This document shows positions 1 through 8,155 of a stretch of 14,295 nt of DNA, in pieces. Made by a program: the position numbers and the translations under genes. Within the stretch, counting starts at the first letter, position 1; each line of letters begins with the position of its first letter. The notes beneath the pieces are model-generated. The model was not told the DNA's origin. It worked only from the letters and a program-made list of their open reading frames with translations, and ran no database searches. The DNA is from CAZKEW01 sp964580435 (GTDB lineage: Bacteria; Acidobacteriota; Aminicenantia; Aminicenantales; UBA8522), in the NCBI GenBank assembly GCA_964580435.1, contig CAZOKP010000070.1, forward strand, positions 1-14,295, in the 5' to 3' direction.

Positions 1-134
1 TTTCCAGAGCCAAAGACCGGGGCATCAAACGCTCGGGGCGGCGGGGGGCCCCCGAACCACGCCACCCCCCCTTCTATCAGCATAGGACTGTCACGGAATT
101 GGGAATGCTTCCATTCTTGAGAAGACGCTCCATG

Positions 135-163
135 TTGATTTAGGCGGGCGAATTTTATATAAA
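135..163 (+). promoter_or_regulatory. Candidate sigma-70 promoter of the glycan operon
   Basis: TTGATT (135-140) and TATAAA (158-163) are separated by 17 nt, a good match to -35/-10 spacing and consensus. The predicted start of transcription, near 170, leaves a leader of only about 13 nt before the GTG at 183. There is no clear Shine-Dalgarno sequence there, so the first gene could be translated from a nearly leaderless mRNA. Bases 1-134 hold GC-rich sequence (a GGGGGCCCCC palindrome at 44-53) and no gene I can support. Confidence 0.45.
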
Positions 164-182
164 CTGATTCTGGGTTTTTCCC

Positions 183-989
183 GTGCTACAGAAAAAGTCG
201 CTGGCCATATGCTTGGCGCTTCTGCCGCTCATTTTCAGCGGCGTCTTTCTGGCATTATTCCAGGCGAAGAAAATCAGGAACTATACCTTTGACCAAGGCG
301 CTATCATCCGGGGCGACGTGGCCGAGAAAAAGATCGCCCTCGTTTTCACCGGGCATGAGTTTTCTGACGGCGGTGAATTCATCCGGCAAACATTGAAGAA
401 GAAAAACGCCAGGGGTAGCTTCTTCTTCACCGGGGATTTTTACCGCGCGCCGGACAAGGCCGCCCTGATCTCTCGTTTGATCGAGGACGGCCATTATCTG
501 GGTCCTCATTCGGACAAGCATCTTCTCTATTGCTCCTGGGAGAAGAGGGAAGAGCTTCTTGTCAGCAAAGAAGAGTTCACCTCCGACATCCTGGGCAATT
601 ATAAGGCCTTGGAGGCCTTCGGCATGGTCAAAGAAAAAGTCCCCTATTTCATCCCCCCGTACGAGTGGTACAACGAAACGATCGCTGCCTGGTCCGAAGG
701 GCTGCGGCTTGTCCTCTTCAATTTCACCCCGGGAACGTTGTCTAACGCCGACTACACAACTCCTGAGATGCCGAACTATAAGTCTTCCGAGGAAATCTAC
801 AAAAGCATCATCGACTATGAAAAATCAGACCCTTACGGTCTTAACGGGTTCGTCCTGCTCATCCATATCGGCACCCATCCCGACCGGAAAGACAAGTTTT
901 ATCGGCGGATGGACGATCTCCTTGATTATCTCCAGCACAAGGGCTATTTCTTCCTCAGGGTCGACGATTTGTTGGGAGAGTCACGATGA
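183..989 (+). CDS. Exported NodB-like polysaccharide deacetylase
   Basis: Probable carbohydrate esterase of the NodB homology fold (268 aa), predicted to remove acetyl groups from a polysaccharide outside the cytoplasm. Residues 6-26 form one hydrophobic stretch, a signal peptide or membrane anchor. The metal-site motif H-S-D-K-H is present at 109-113, followed by a P-P-Y-E-W segment at 158-162 in the place of the usual R-x-P-Y, and L-L-I-H at 225-228. The first motif is unusual: where TFDDG is expected, it reads F-T-G-H-E-F-S-D-G-G (55-64), so the Asp-Asp pair is replaced and only one Asp before Gly remains. GTG at 183 is the only plausible start, because an in-frame stop lies at 165-167. 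It is the first gene of the operon, and the next gene follows after 18 nt. The fold is fairly sure; activity and substrate are not. Confidence 0.8.
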   Translation: MLQKKSLAICLALLPLIFSGVFLALFQAKKIRNYTFDQGAIIRGDVAEKKIALVFTGHEFSDGGEFIRQTLKKKNARGSFFFTGDFYRAPDKAALISRLIEDGHYLGPHSDKHLLYCSWEKREELLVSKEEFTSDILGNYKALEAFGMVKEKVPYFIPPYEWYNETIAAWSEGLRLVLFNFTPGTLSNADYTTPEMPNYKSSEEIYKSIIDYEKSDPYGLNGFVLLIHIGTHPDRKDKFYRRMDDLLDYLQHKGYFFLRVDDLLGESR

Positions 990-1007
990 AAAGATCTGGA
1001 GGGGAAA

Positions 1008-2066
1008 ATGGATAGAAGACGATTTTTGGAGAGAACGCTTTGTGCGGGAGCTGCGGCGGGAGCCACCGTCCTTGTCCCGGCGGCCGAAGGCCTATCGCAG
1101 GGCTCCTCCAAAAAAACGCTTGATCCTCTTGTTGAAAGAGTCCAGCGGGCTATGCTGACGATGCAGCGGGACGCCTGGGAGCAGGGGGTTGCTGCTCAGG
1201 CACTGCTCGAGAACGGCGAAACGGAGCTGGTTATTCTGATGGCTAAGGAAGCCGTGGTCCGTCAGACTGAGGACGGCCGTCTGGCTGTGATTAGCTGCTG
1301 GGAGGGAATCACGGACCCGGCCGCCAACGGCGAAGCCGTCCTTTTTGCTGCCAAGCAAACTGGTGACTTGAAACTAAAGCAGGCGGCCGACAAAATGCTC
1401 GAATACCTGCTCCAGAAAGCGCCGCGGACAAAGGACGGGACTCTCTATCACGTCGCCAACAAACCGCAAGTCTGGATCGATTCTATGTATATGGCTCCGC
1501 CGTTTCTCGCCGTGGCCGGCCAGCCCAAGGAAGCGGTGAAGCAGGTGGAAGGGATCAGGCAGCTCCTCTGGAACCCGGAGAAAAAGCTCTTTTCGCACAT
1601 CTGGGATGACAGCAAGAATGACTTTCTCAGGAAAGATTTCTGGGGTGTGGGCAACGGCTGGGCAGCGGCGGGAATGACGCGAATTATCAAGGCGCTGCCG
1701 GCGGACATGGCGGAAGAAAGGAAGAAGCTGGTTGAGTATGTCTATGAGGTCATAGATGGATGCCTGGCCTGCCAGCGCCCGGACGGGCTTTTCCATGACG
1801 TCGTGGACAACCCGAAAACATTCATCGAGACGAACCTTGCCCAGATGCTGGCCTACTCGATCTATCGGGGCGTCAGCGGAGGCTGGCTCGATACTTCTTA
1901 TGTGAAGTGGGCCGAGCGGATGAGAGAGGCCGCCCGCAAGAAAGTGGACGGCTACGGCTATGTCCAGGATGTCTGCGGCTCCCCGAATTTCGAATCCGCG
2001 GGCACGGCCACGGAAGGGCAGGCCTTCTTCCTGCTGATGGAAGCTGCGGCCAACCAGGCCAAATGA
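1008..2066 (+). CDS. GH88/GH105-type unsaturated uronyl hydrolase, Tat-exported
   Basis: Predicted alpha6/alpha6-barrel hydrolase (352 aa) that removes the 4,5-unsaturated uronic acid left at the non-reducing end of oligosaccharides by a polysaccharide lyase. Family signs are W-I-D-S-M-Y-M at 156-162, with D158 as the likely catalytic Asp; W-G-V-G-N-G-W at 212-218; R-P-D-G-L-F-H at 257-263; and a GVSGGWLD segment near 288-295. The N-terminus has a twin-arginine signal (D-R-R-R-F-L-E-R at 2-9, then an Ala-rich hydrophobic run to about 27), so folded export by Tat is expected. The start is fixed by GGAGGGG at 998-1004 before the ATG. Length fits GH105 (about 350-380 aa). GH105 (rhamnogalacturonyl type) is favoured over GH88 (glucuronyl type), but the sequence alone does not settle the substrate. 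Confidence 0.87.
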   Translation: MDRRRFLERTLCAGAAAGATVLVPAAEGLSQGSSKKTLDPLVERVQRAMLTMQRDAWEQGVAAQALLENGETELVILMAKEAVVRQTEDGRLAVISCWEGITDPAANGEAVLFAAKQTGDLKLKQAADKMLEYLLQKAPRTKDGTLYHVANKPQVWIDSMYMAPPFLAVAGQPKEAVKQVEGIRQLLWNPEKKLFSHIWDDSKNDFLRKDFWGVGNGWAAAGMTRIIKALPADMAEERKKLVEYVYEVIDGCLACQRPDGLFHDVVDNPKTFIETNLAQMLAYSIYRGVSGGWLDTSYVKWAERMREAARKKVDGYGYVQDVCGSPNFESAGTATEGQAFFLLMEAAANQAK

Positions 2067-2082
2067 AAAATCGGAGGGAACC

Positions 2083-4614
2083 ATGATTTTTTCTTGTCGT
2101 TTTGTCCTTCTTCTGGCCGCTGGTTTATTTCTGGCTTCGCCTCACCTTTTTTCTGAGAATACAGCGCTGACCAAGTATTCTCTTGACGGTGAATGGCAGT
2201 TCCGGAGGGCCGGCAAACAGGAATGGTATCCGGCCCGCGTACCAGGTTGCGTGCACCTGGACCTGCTGGCGGCCGGTCTCATTCCGGACCCGTTTTTCCG
2301 GGATAACGAGGTCAAGGTCCAATGGGTCGAAAATGAAGACTGGGAATACAGGAAGGAAATCAAGATCCCCGGACAGATGATGAACAAAGCGCACGTGGAA
2401 CTGGTCGCCCAGGGACTGGATACGTTTGCCACCATCTTTTTAAACGGGCAAAAAGTCGCCGAGACGGACAATATGTTCCGCCGTTATCGGATCGACATCA
2501 AGTCTTTCTTGAGAAACGGAAAAAACGAGATCCTCATCCGCTTCGATTCGCCGGTTCGGCGGGCCAAAATTCTGGAAGCCAGGTTGCCTTATAGACTTCC
2601 CGGCAATTCCCCTCATGTGCGCAAGGCGCCATATCATTTCGGCTGGGACTGGGGGCCGAGGCTCGCCACCTCCGGCATCTGGCGGCCCCTAACCATAGAG
2701 GCCTGGGAGGGTGCGCGGCTTGATGACCTCGAAATCCTTCAAGAATTCCCCGAAAATAACAGGGTTTTGTTCCGCGCCAAAACGACCATTCTTGCTGATA
2801 AACCTCATACGGTCGCCGTCAAAGCCACCATTACCGGGAAAACGAGCCTCTCTCATGGTGAGTCGGTAACGCTGAAACCGGGCCAGAACGTCAACGAGAA
2901 AACCTTCAGCATCATCAATCCCGAGCTCTGGTGGCCGGCGGGGATGGGAGGACAAAACCTCTACTCCGTGAAAATCGACCTTTACCAAAAGGGGCGGCTG
3001 CTCGACTCCGTCGAGAAAAAAGTCGGTTTCCGCCGGCTTGTCCTCGAGCAGAAAGAGGATGAATGGGGCAAGAGCTTCCAGTTTGTCGTCAACGGAGTTC
3101 CCTTTTTCGCCAAAGGAGGCAACTGGGTTCCGGCCGACTCCTTCCCGCCCCGCGTCTCCCGGCAGAAATACGAATCGCTCCTCCGCGACTGCGTGACCGC
3201 CAATATGAATATGCTCCGGGTCTGGGGAGGCGGCATCTATGAGTCGCCGGAATTTTACGACCTCTGCGACGAGCTCGGGCTCGTGGTCTGGCAGGATTTT
3301 ATGTTCGCCTGCTCCATGTTCCCGGGCGATCAGGCCTTTCTCGATAACGTCAAGGCCGAGGCAGAAGACGTCGTCCGGCAATTGCGGCATCATCCCTCGA
3401 TCGGCCTTTGGTGCGGCAACAACGAGTGTGAGGAGGCCTGGCTTTTCTGGGGCTGGAAAGAGCAGCTTCCCCTCAAAGTCTGGAAGGATTATGAAAAGAT
3501 TTTTGACCAGGTCCTCCCCCAGGCCCTCGAGAAATATGACCCGGCGCGGCCGTACTGGCCGAGCTCGCCCCACTCCGAACAGACGGGCGACCCGCGCTCG
3601 GAAAAATCCGGGGACATGCATTACTGGGGAATCTGGCACGGACAAGAGCCTTTTAAGGTGTATCAGCAAAAATACCACCGCTTCTATAGCGAGTTCGGTT
3701 TTCAATCCTTCCCGCTCATCGAGGCGGTCAAGACATATGCGCTTCCCGAGGACTGGAACATCGCCTCCCCGATCATGGAGCAACACCAAAAGCATCCGGA
3801 GGGTAACCGCCTCATCCTTCTCTATATGCTGGACCATTATCGCCTGCCCAATGGTTTCGAACCGCTGCTCTGGCTGAGCGAGGTCCTCCAGGCCGAAGGG
3901 ATGAAAATCGCTGTGGAGCATTTCCGCAGCCAAATGCCGCGGATCATGGGGGCGCTCTACTGGCAGATCAACGACTGCTGGCCGGTCGCCTCCTGGTCGG
4001 GCACCGACTATTACGGCACCTGGAAAGCGCTCCATTACTACGCCAAAAGGTTTTACAATCCTGTGCTTGTGGCGCCGATCGATGATGGAAAAATGCTGAA
4101 GGTCTACGGCATCTCGGACTTGGACCGGCCCGTTGACGCCGAGCTTTATGTCGGGCTTTTTACCTATGGCGGCAAGATGATCCAGGAAGGGAAGTCCGAC
4201 GTGAGACTCGAGCCCCGCACAAGCCGCGTCCTCTTGAGCAAGTCCCTCGAGGAGCTCAAGCACAACCTCCCGCCGGAGGAAGTTTATTTGTACTGCGAAC
4301 TCCGGAGAGGTCAGGCAAAACTCAGCTCGAATCTTTTTCATTTCTGCGCGCTCAAGAGAGTCTACCTCCCGGAGCCGGAGATCAAGACAGACGTTCTGGA
4401 ACGGGACGGAAAGCCCGTCGTCCGGCTTGAAACCAATTTGCTGGCTAAGAATGTATACCTCTCCGTCCCCGGGCTCAAAGGACGATTCGACGACAATTTC
4501 TTTGACCTGGTCCCCGGCCGCGTCTATGAGGTAGCCTTCATCAGCAACGAGCCGGCTGATATAACTCAATTTAGGCAGGCCCTCAAAGTGATTTCCCTGA
4601 GAGATAGCTATTAA
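2083..4614 (+). CDS. GH2 beta-mannosidase, exported
   Basis: Exo-beta-mannosidase (EC 3.2.1.25 expected), 843 aa, the usual length of bacterial GH2 beta-mannosidases. The order is a Sec signal peptide (about 1-24), a jelly-roll sugar-binding domain with F-G-W-D-W-G-P at 186-192, an immunoglobulin-like sandwich, then the TIM barrel. The barrel shows W-G-G-G-I-Y-E at 381-387, the acid/base G-N-N-E with E448, the nucleophile in Y-S-E-F-G-F with E537, and the W-Q-I-N-D-C-W-P segment typical of beta-mannosidases. These residues make hydrolysis of terminal beta-mannose from oligosaccharides likely. A related GH2 activity, exo-beta-glucosaminidase, is an alternative in this amino-sugar setting, but those enzymes are usually longer. 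GGAGGG at 2073-2078 supports the ATG. The gene lies 16 nt after the preceding one and 9 nt before the next. Confidence 0.92.
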   Translation: MIFSCRFVLLLAAGLFLASPHLFSENTALTKYSLDGEWQFRRAGKQEWYPARVPGCVHLDLLAAGLIPDPFFRDNEVKVQWVENEDWEYRKEIKIPGQMMNKAHVELVAQGLDTFATIFLNGQKVAETDNMFRRYRIDIKSFLRNGKNEILIRFDSPVRRAKILEARLPYRLPGNSPHVRKAPYHFGWDWGPRLATSGIWRPLTIEAWEGARLDDLEILQEFPENNRVLFRAKTTILADKPHTVAVKATITGKTSLSHGESVTLKPGQNVNEKTFSIINPELWWPAGMGGQNLYSVKIDLYQKGRLLDSVEKKVGFRRLVLEQKEDEWGKSFQFVVNGVPFFAKGGNWVPADSFPPRVSRQKYESLLRDCVTANMNMLRVWGGGIYESPEFYDLCDELGLVVWQDFMFACSMFPGDQAFLDNVKAEAEDVVRQLRHHPSIGLWCGNNECEEAWLFWGWKEQLPLKVWKDYEKIFDQVLPQALEKYDPARPYWPSSPHSEQTGDPRSEKSGDMHYWGIWHGQEPFKVYQQKYHRFYSEFGFQSFPLIEAVKTYALPEDWNIASPIMEQHQKHPEGNRLILLYMLDHYRLPNGFEPLLWLSEVLQAEGMKIAVEHFRSQMPRIMGALYWQINDCWPVASWSGTDYYGTWKALHYYAKRFYNPVLVAPIDDGKMLKVYGISDLDRPVDAELYVGLFTYGGKMIQEGKSDVRLEPRTSRVLLSKSLEELKHNLPPEEVYLYCELRRGQAKLSSNLFHFCALKRVYLPEPEIKTDVLERDGKPVVRLETNLLAKNVYLSVPGLKGRFDDNFFDLVPGRVYEVAFISNEPADITQFRQALKVISLRDSY

Positions 4615-4623
4615 GGTGTTCCT

Positions 4624-5742
4624 GTGAGTAAGAAATTTCGGCCGATTCTTATCTTCGCGGTCCTTTTTTTAACCTGGATGTGTTCCAAGAAAGCCCCCGA
4701 GCCTTCGCCTCCAACCCCAGTGCCGCCGAACTTGTCCAAGGTCGTCATCGGTTATTATCCTTCCTGGAACAGGGATGTCTTCGACCACACGATGATAAAA
4801 TATGAATACTTGACTCATATCGCCCAGGCCTTCACCAAGCCCGATTCGTCCGGCAACCTCATCGTCCCGGCCGATTATTTTTACCCTGAGCTCGTCAGCG
4901 AGGCGCACCGCCGGAACGTCAAGATCATCATGAGCATAGGCGGCTGGGGCAACTGCGAGGGGTTCCCCGGCATGGCGGCGACGCCGGAAACGAGAACCCG
5001 GTTTATTAACCAGGTCGTGAACTTCCTCATACAATATGCCTATGACGGCGTCGACATCGACTGGGAGTATGTCTCCAACCCGGACGAGCGGCAGAATTTT
5101 GTTTACTTGATCAAAGAACTCTCCACCGCCCTCAAAGGCCAGACCCCGCCGCGCCTCCTGACGATGGCCGGCCCCGCCGATAGCTACTGGGCCCAATGGA
5201 TTAATTTTGAGGAACTGGCCGGTTCCTTTGATTATATCAGCTGCATGACCTATGACTTTCACGGAGACTGGAGCGACCATTCGGGGCCGAACGCGCCCTT
5301 GTATTCGTGCGCGAATGATCCCTGTGGTTCCTTCAATAACGGCTACCTTTATTACATTTCCCGGAGCGTCCCGGGATCGAAATTGCTGCTGGGGCTCCCT
5401 TTTTACGGCCGGTCCTTTGACTGCGCGGGCTTTTACCAAAAATTCACCACAAGTCTTGGCTATGACTATAAGGATGTGATGCTGCTCCTGGAATCAGGGT
5501 GGGCCTATTTTTGGGACGAATGTTCCCAGGTCCCTTATATCCGGAAGCCGGACAAGACCGTGATCGTCTCTTACGACAACGAAAGGTCGATCGGCCTCAA
5601 GTGCCAGTATGTCCTGGACAAAAAAGCCGCCGGGGTCATCATTTGGGAGATAGGCGCGGACTACTATCAAGGGGCCCCAGTCCTGCTCAAGGTTGTGGGA
5701 GAGTCCTTTAAGAATAGAGGAACAGGAGAAAAACAACAATGA
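4624..5742 (+). CDS. GH18 chitinase or endo-N-acetylglucosaminidase-like protein, likely lipoprotein
   Basis: Glycoside hydrolase family 18 catalytic domain (372 aa), cleaving beta-1,4 bonds next to N-acetylglucosamine by substrate-assisted catalysis. Seen directly: S-I-G-G-W at 104-108, the full D-G-V-D-I-D-W-E motif at 141-148 with acid/base E148, M-T-Y-D-F at 208-212 and G-L-P-F-Y-G-R at 257-263, plus a late W-E-I-G. All key residues are intact. The N-terminus is a hydrophobic signal ending at C20, followed by a Ser/Pro-rich linker, as in lipoproteins. The lipobox (T-W-M-C) is poor, though, so lipidation is uncertain. There is no carbohydrate-binding module, which suggests soluble oligosaccharides or glycans rather than crystalline chitin. 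The start is GTG, with AAGGTG (4613-4618) overlapping the stop of the previous gene. Its stop overlaps the next start as ATGA. Confidence 0.9.
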   Translation: MSKKFRPILIFAVLFLTWMCSKKAPEPSPPTPVPPNLSKVVIGYYPSWNRDVFDHTMIKYEYLTHIAQAFTKPDSSGNLIVPADYFYPELVSEAHRRNVKIIMSIGGWGNCEGFPGMAATPETRTRFINQVVNFLIQYAYDGVDIDWEYVSNPDERQNFVYLIKELSTALKGQTPPRLLTMAGPADSYWAQWINFEELAGSFDYISCMTYDFHGDWSDHSGPNAPLYSCANDPCGSFNNGYLYYISRSVPGSKLLLGLPFYGRSFDCAGFYQKFTTSLGYDYKDVMLLLESGWAYFWDECSQVPYIRKPDKTVIVSYDNERSIGLKCQYVLDKKAAGVIIWEIGADYYQGAPVLLKVVGESFKNRGTGEKQQ

Positions 5743-8057
5743 AGCTCAACTCCAATAAATCTTCGTCGACGGCCTTGGTTTGGGCCCTTCTCCTGTTTTG
5801 GGGGTGGTGCGCCGGGTCTGGATTCGGAGCCACCGAGGACAAGGACTTTTTTCCCGTTTCTGTCTGGTATGCCGGAGGAAAGGCGCGGGCGCCTATGCTT
5901 GAGAAAGTGACGGCTGACTCGCCTCGTCTCTGGAAAAAAGACCTGGAGCAGATCAAGAGCCTCGGGTTCAATACGGTCCGTTGCTGGGTGGAGTGGACCG
6001 CCTGCGAGCCGGAAGAAGGCCAGTATGATTTCAGCGCCCTGCGGACGCTCGTCGACCTCGCCGGGGAACTCGGGCTTCGGGTCATCGTCCAGGTTTATAT
6101 CGACTCCGCCCCGGAATGGGTCGGGAAAAAATACCCGGACTCCAAATTCGTGTCGTCGAACGGCGTAGCTGTCGAATCCCAGGCTTCGCCCGGGTTTTGC
6201 TTCGACCATCCGGAGGTGCGCCAGAGGATTCTCAAGTTCTTCAGCGAGGCGGCCAGGGTCGTCAAGGACAAGCCGGCCTTCTTGGGGTGGGACCTCTGGA
6301 GCGAGCCCCACATTATCAACTGGGCCGAGGTCTATTACGTGGGCAACCTGGAAAACGTGGAATTCTGTTATTGTCCTTCTACGCAGGCGCGGTTCCGGGA
6401 ATGGCTCAAAGTGAAATACCAGACCTTGGGCAGCCTGAACAAAGCCTGGTACCGGACCTTCGAGAGCTGGGAGGAAGTGCAGCCTCCCCGGTACGGCACC
6501 ATCCTGACGTACACGGACTACATCGACTGGAAAAATTTTATTTCCGATAAATTGGCCCAGGACCTGGCCATGAAGGCTGGGACCGTCAAGTCTGTCGTTC
6601 CCGAGGGCGTTACCACAAGCCATTCCGCCATACCCGGCATTTTTAGCAAGCCGGGGTGGAGCGGGACGCCCGATGACAGAAAAATGGCCGCAAGCGTGGA
6701 TTATTACGGCGTCTCTCTCTACCCCAAGCACGCCTGGACGATCCGCCCCTGGCCGGTCTTCTACCGGGCCTCCGGGAACGATTTCGCCCGCTCGATGAAC
6801 CTGGCGAACGGAGGGTTCTATGTCGGCGAGCTCCAAGCCGGTTACGGCGTCTTCGGGATGAAGTTAAGCGTTCCTGTCGTGGGCAAGGATCTCCGCGACT
6901 GGATGTGGACGGCGGTGGCGTGCGGGGCCAGGGCGGTCAATATCTACGCTTACTACCCGATGAACGCCGGTTATGAAGCCGGAGGATACGGGCTCGTAGA
7001 GCTTGACGGAAAGGTCACAGAGCGCGCTGTTGAAGCTGGGAAAATCGCCAGGGTTGTCACGGACAACATGGACCTTTTTCTCAACAGCCGCCCTGCCAGG
7101 TCCGAGGTGGCGATTCTCTATAATCCCCTTTCCCATATGGTTGGCGGCCAGCAGACATACACCGGAGAAGGGCAGCCCATCGGGTCCAACACTCTCAGCG
7201 AATCTCTGCAGGGAATCCATAGAGCCTTTTTTGAAAGAAATATGCCCGTGGATTTTCTCCATGTCATGGACCTGAATCCGGAAAAGCTGGGCCAGTACAA
7301 GCTGCTCATCGTCCCTTATCCGGTGATGATGTCCCAGGCCGATGTCAAGAAGCTCGTCGCTTATGTCGAGGCAGGCGGTGTTCTGGTCACCGAGGCTCGT
7401 TGCGGCTGGGTCGACGAGCGGGGTTTTTCCTCCGACATCATTCCCGGAGGGGGACTCGACGACGTGCTGGGCTGTCGGGAATCCTATCTCATGCCCCTTC
7501 AAAAAACCGGATCGATCGTGATCAAGGGCACCAATGAAGCGCTTCCGCAGCTCAAGGACGGAGACAAGCTGGACACGCTTTTCTTTGAGGAAGGGTTTGA
7601 GCTCCTTGGCATCAAGGCACAGGTCCTGGCTGAATTCGAGAATGGCACGCCGGCGATCGTTTATGCTCCCTACGGCAAAGGAAAGGCCGTGATCGTTGGT
7701 TCCTTCATCGGGTCGGCATACTACCATTTTAAGAACCGCAACAACGGCAAGTTCTTCGCCGGCCTTTTTGACTGGCTGAAACTGACCCGGCCTGTCGAAG
7801 TGGGAAGCGCCGAGACAGATGTCCTTGTCGAGTCGCGGCTGCTCGAAGGCCCGAACGGCAAGATTTTGTTCGGGTTCAACCGCGGCGAGAAAACGACCCT
7901 GGCGAAGTTCGCAGTTGCTGCGCTGGGAAAAAACTGGAAGGCCAGAAACCTGGAAATGCAAAGTGAAGTGCCGCTCGTCCAAAAGGACGTCAGGGTGCTC
8001 TTGGAGAAGACTTTGGAGCCAGGAGAGGTTTGGGTCGTCGCCATAGAAAAGAAATNN
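5739..8057 (+). CDS. GH42-type beta-galactosidase, exported; stop lies in the gap edge
   Basis: Glycoside hydrolase of clan GH-A, best matching family 42 (beta-galactosidase), about 772 aa. A signal peptide covers about residues 1-31 (hydrophobic core, then F-G-A before T-E-D). The TIM barrel spans about 35-420, with the acid/base in D-L-W-S-E-P-H (E189) and the nucleophile in G-E-L-Q-A-G (E364). A Rossmann-like middle domain of the GH42 trimerisation type follows (about 440-650), then a small C-terminal beta domain ending L-E-P-G-E-V-W-V-V-A-I. The last complete codon is Lys at 8052-8054, and the next is T followed by N N, very likely TAA, TAG or TGA; this is inference. AGGAG at 5724-5728 and the ATGA overlap with the GH18 gene fix the start and imply translational coupling. 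Related GH-A enzymes with other beta-glycosidase activities cannot be excluded. Confidence 0.87.
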
Positions 8058-8155
8058 NNNNNNNNNNNNNNNNNNNNNNNNNNNNNNNNNNNNNNNNNNN
8101 NNNNNNNNNNNNNNNNNNNNNNNNNNNNNNNNNNNNNNNNNNNNNNNNNNNNNNN
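8056..8155. other. Assembly gap (100 N) between GH42 and ROK genes
   Basis: A run of exactly 100 N, the usual placeholder for a gap of unknown length. It hides the stop of the GH42 gene and the first few codons of the ROK gene. Both neighbours are nearly complete, so the real gap could be small. Any open frame running through it is an artefact. Confidence 0.97.

Noticed and set aside
42..54. GGGGGCCCCC palindrome as a terminator for an upstream gene
   Set aside because: It has no loop and no following T run, and no gene end is visible upstream.
2689..4569. Open minus-strand frame of 626 codons opposite the GH2 gene
   Set aside because: It mirrors a strongly supported beta-mannosidase, has no family motifs or ribosome binding site, and its length comes from codon bias in the real gene.
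5667..6836. Open minus-strand frame of 389 codons opposite GH18 and GH42
   Set aside because: It spans two coupled plus-strand genes and has no recognisable domain; it is a shadow frame.
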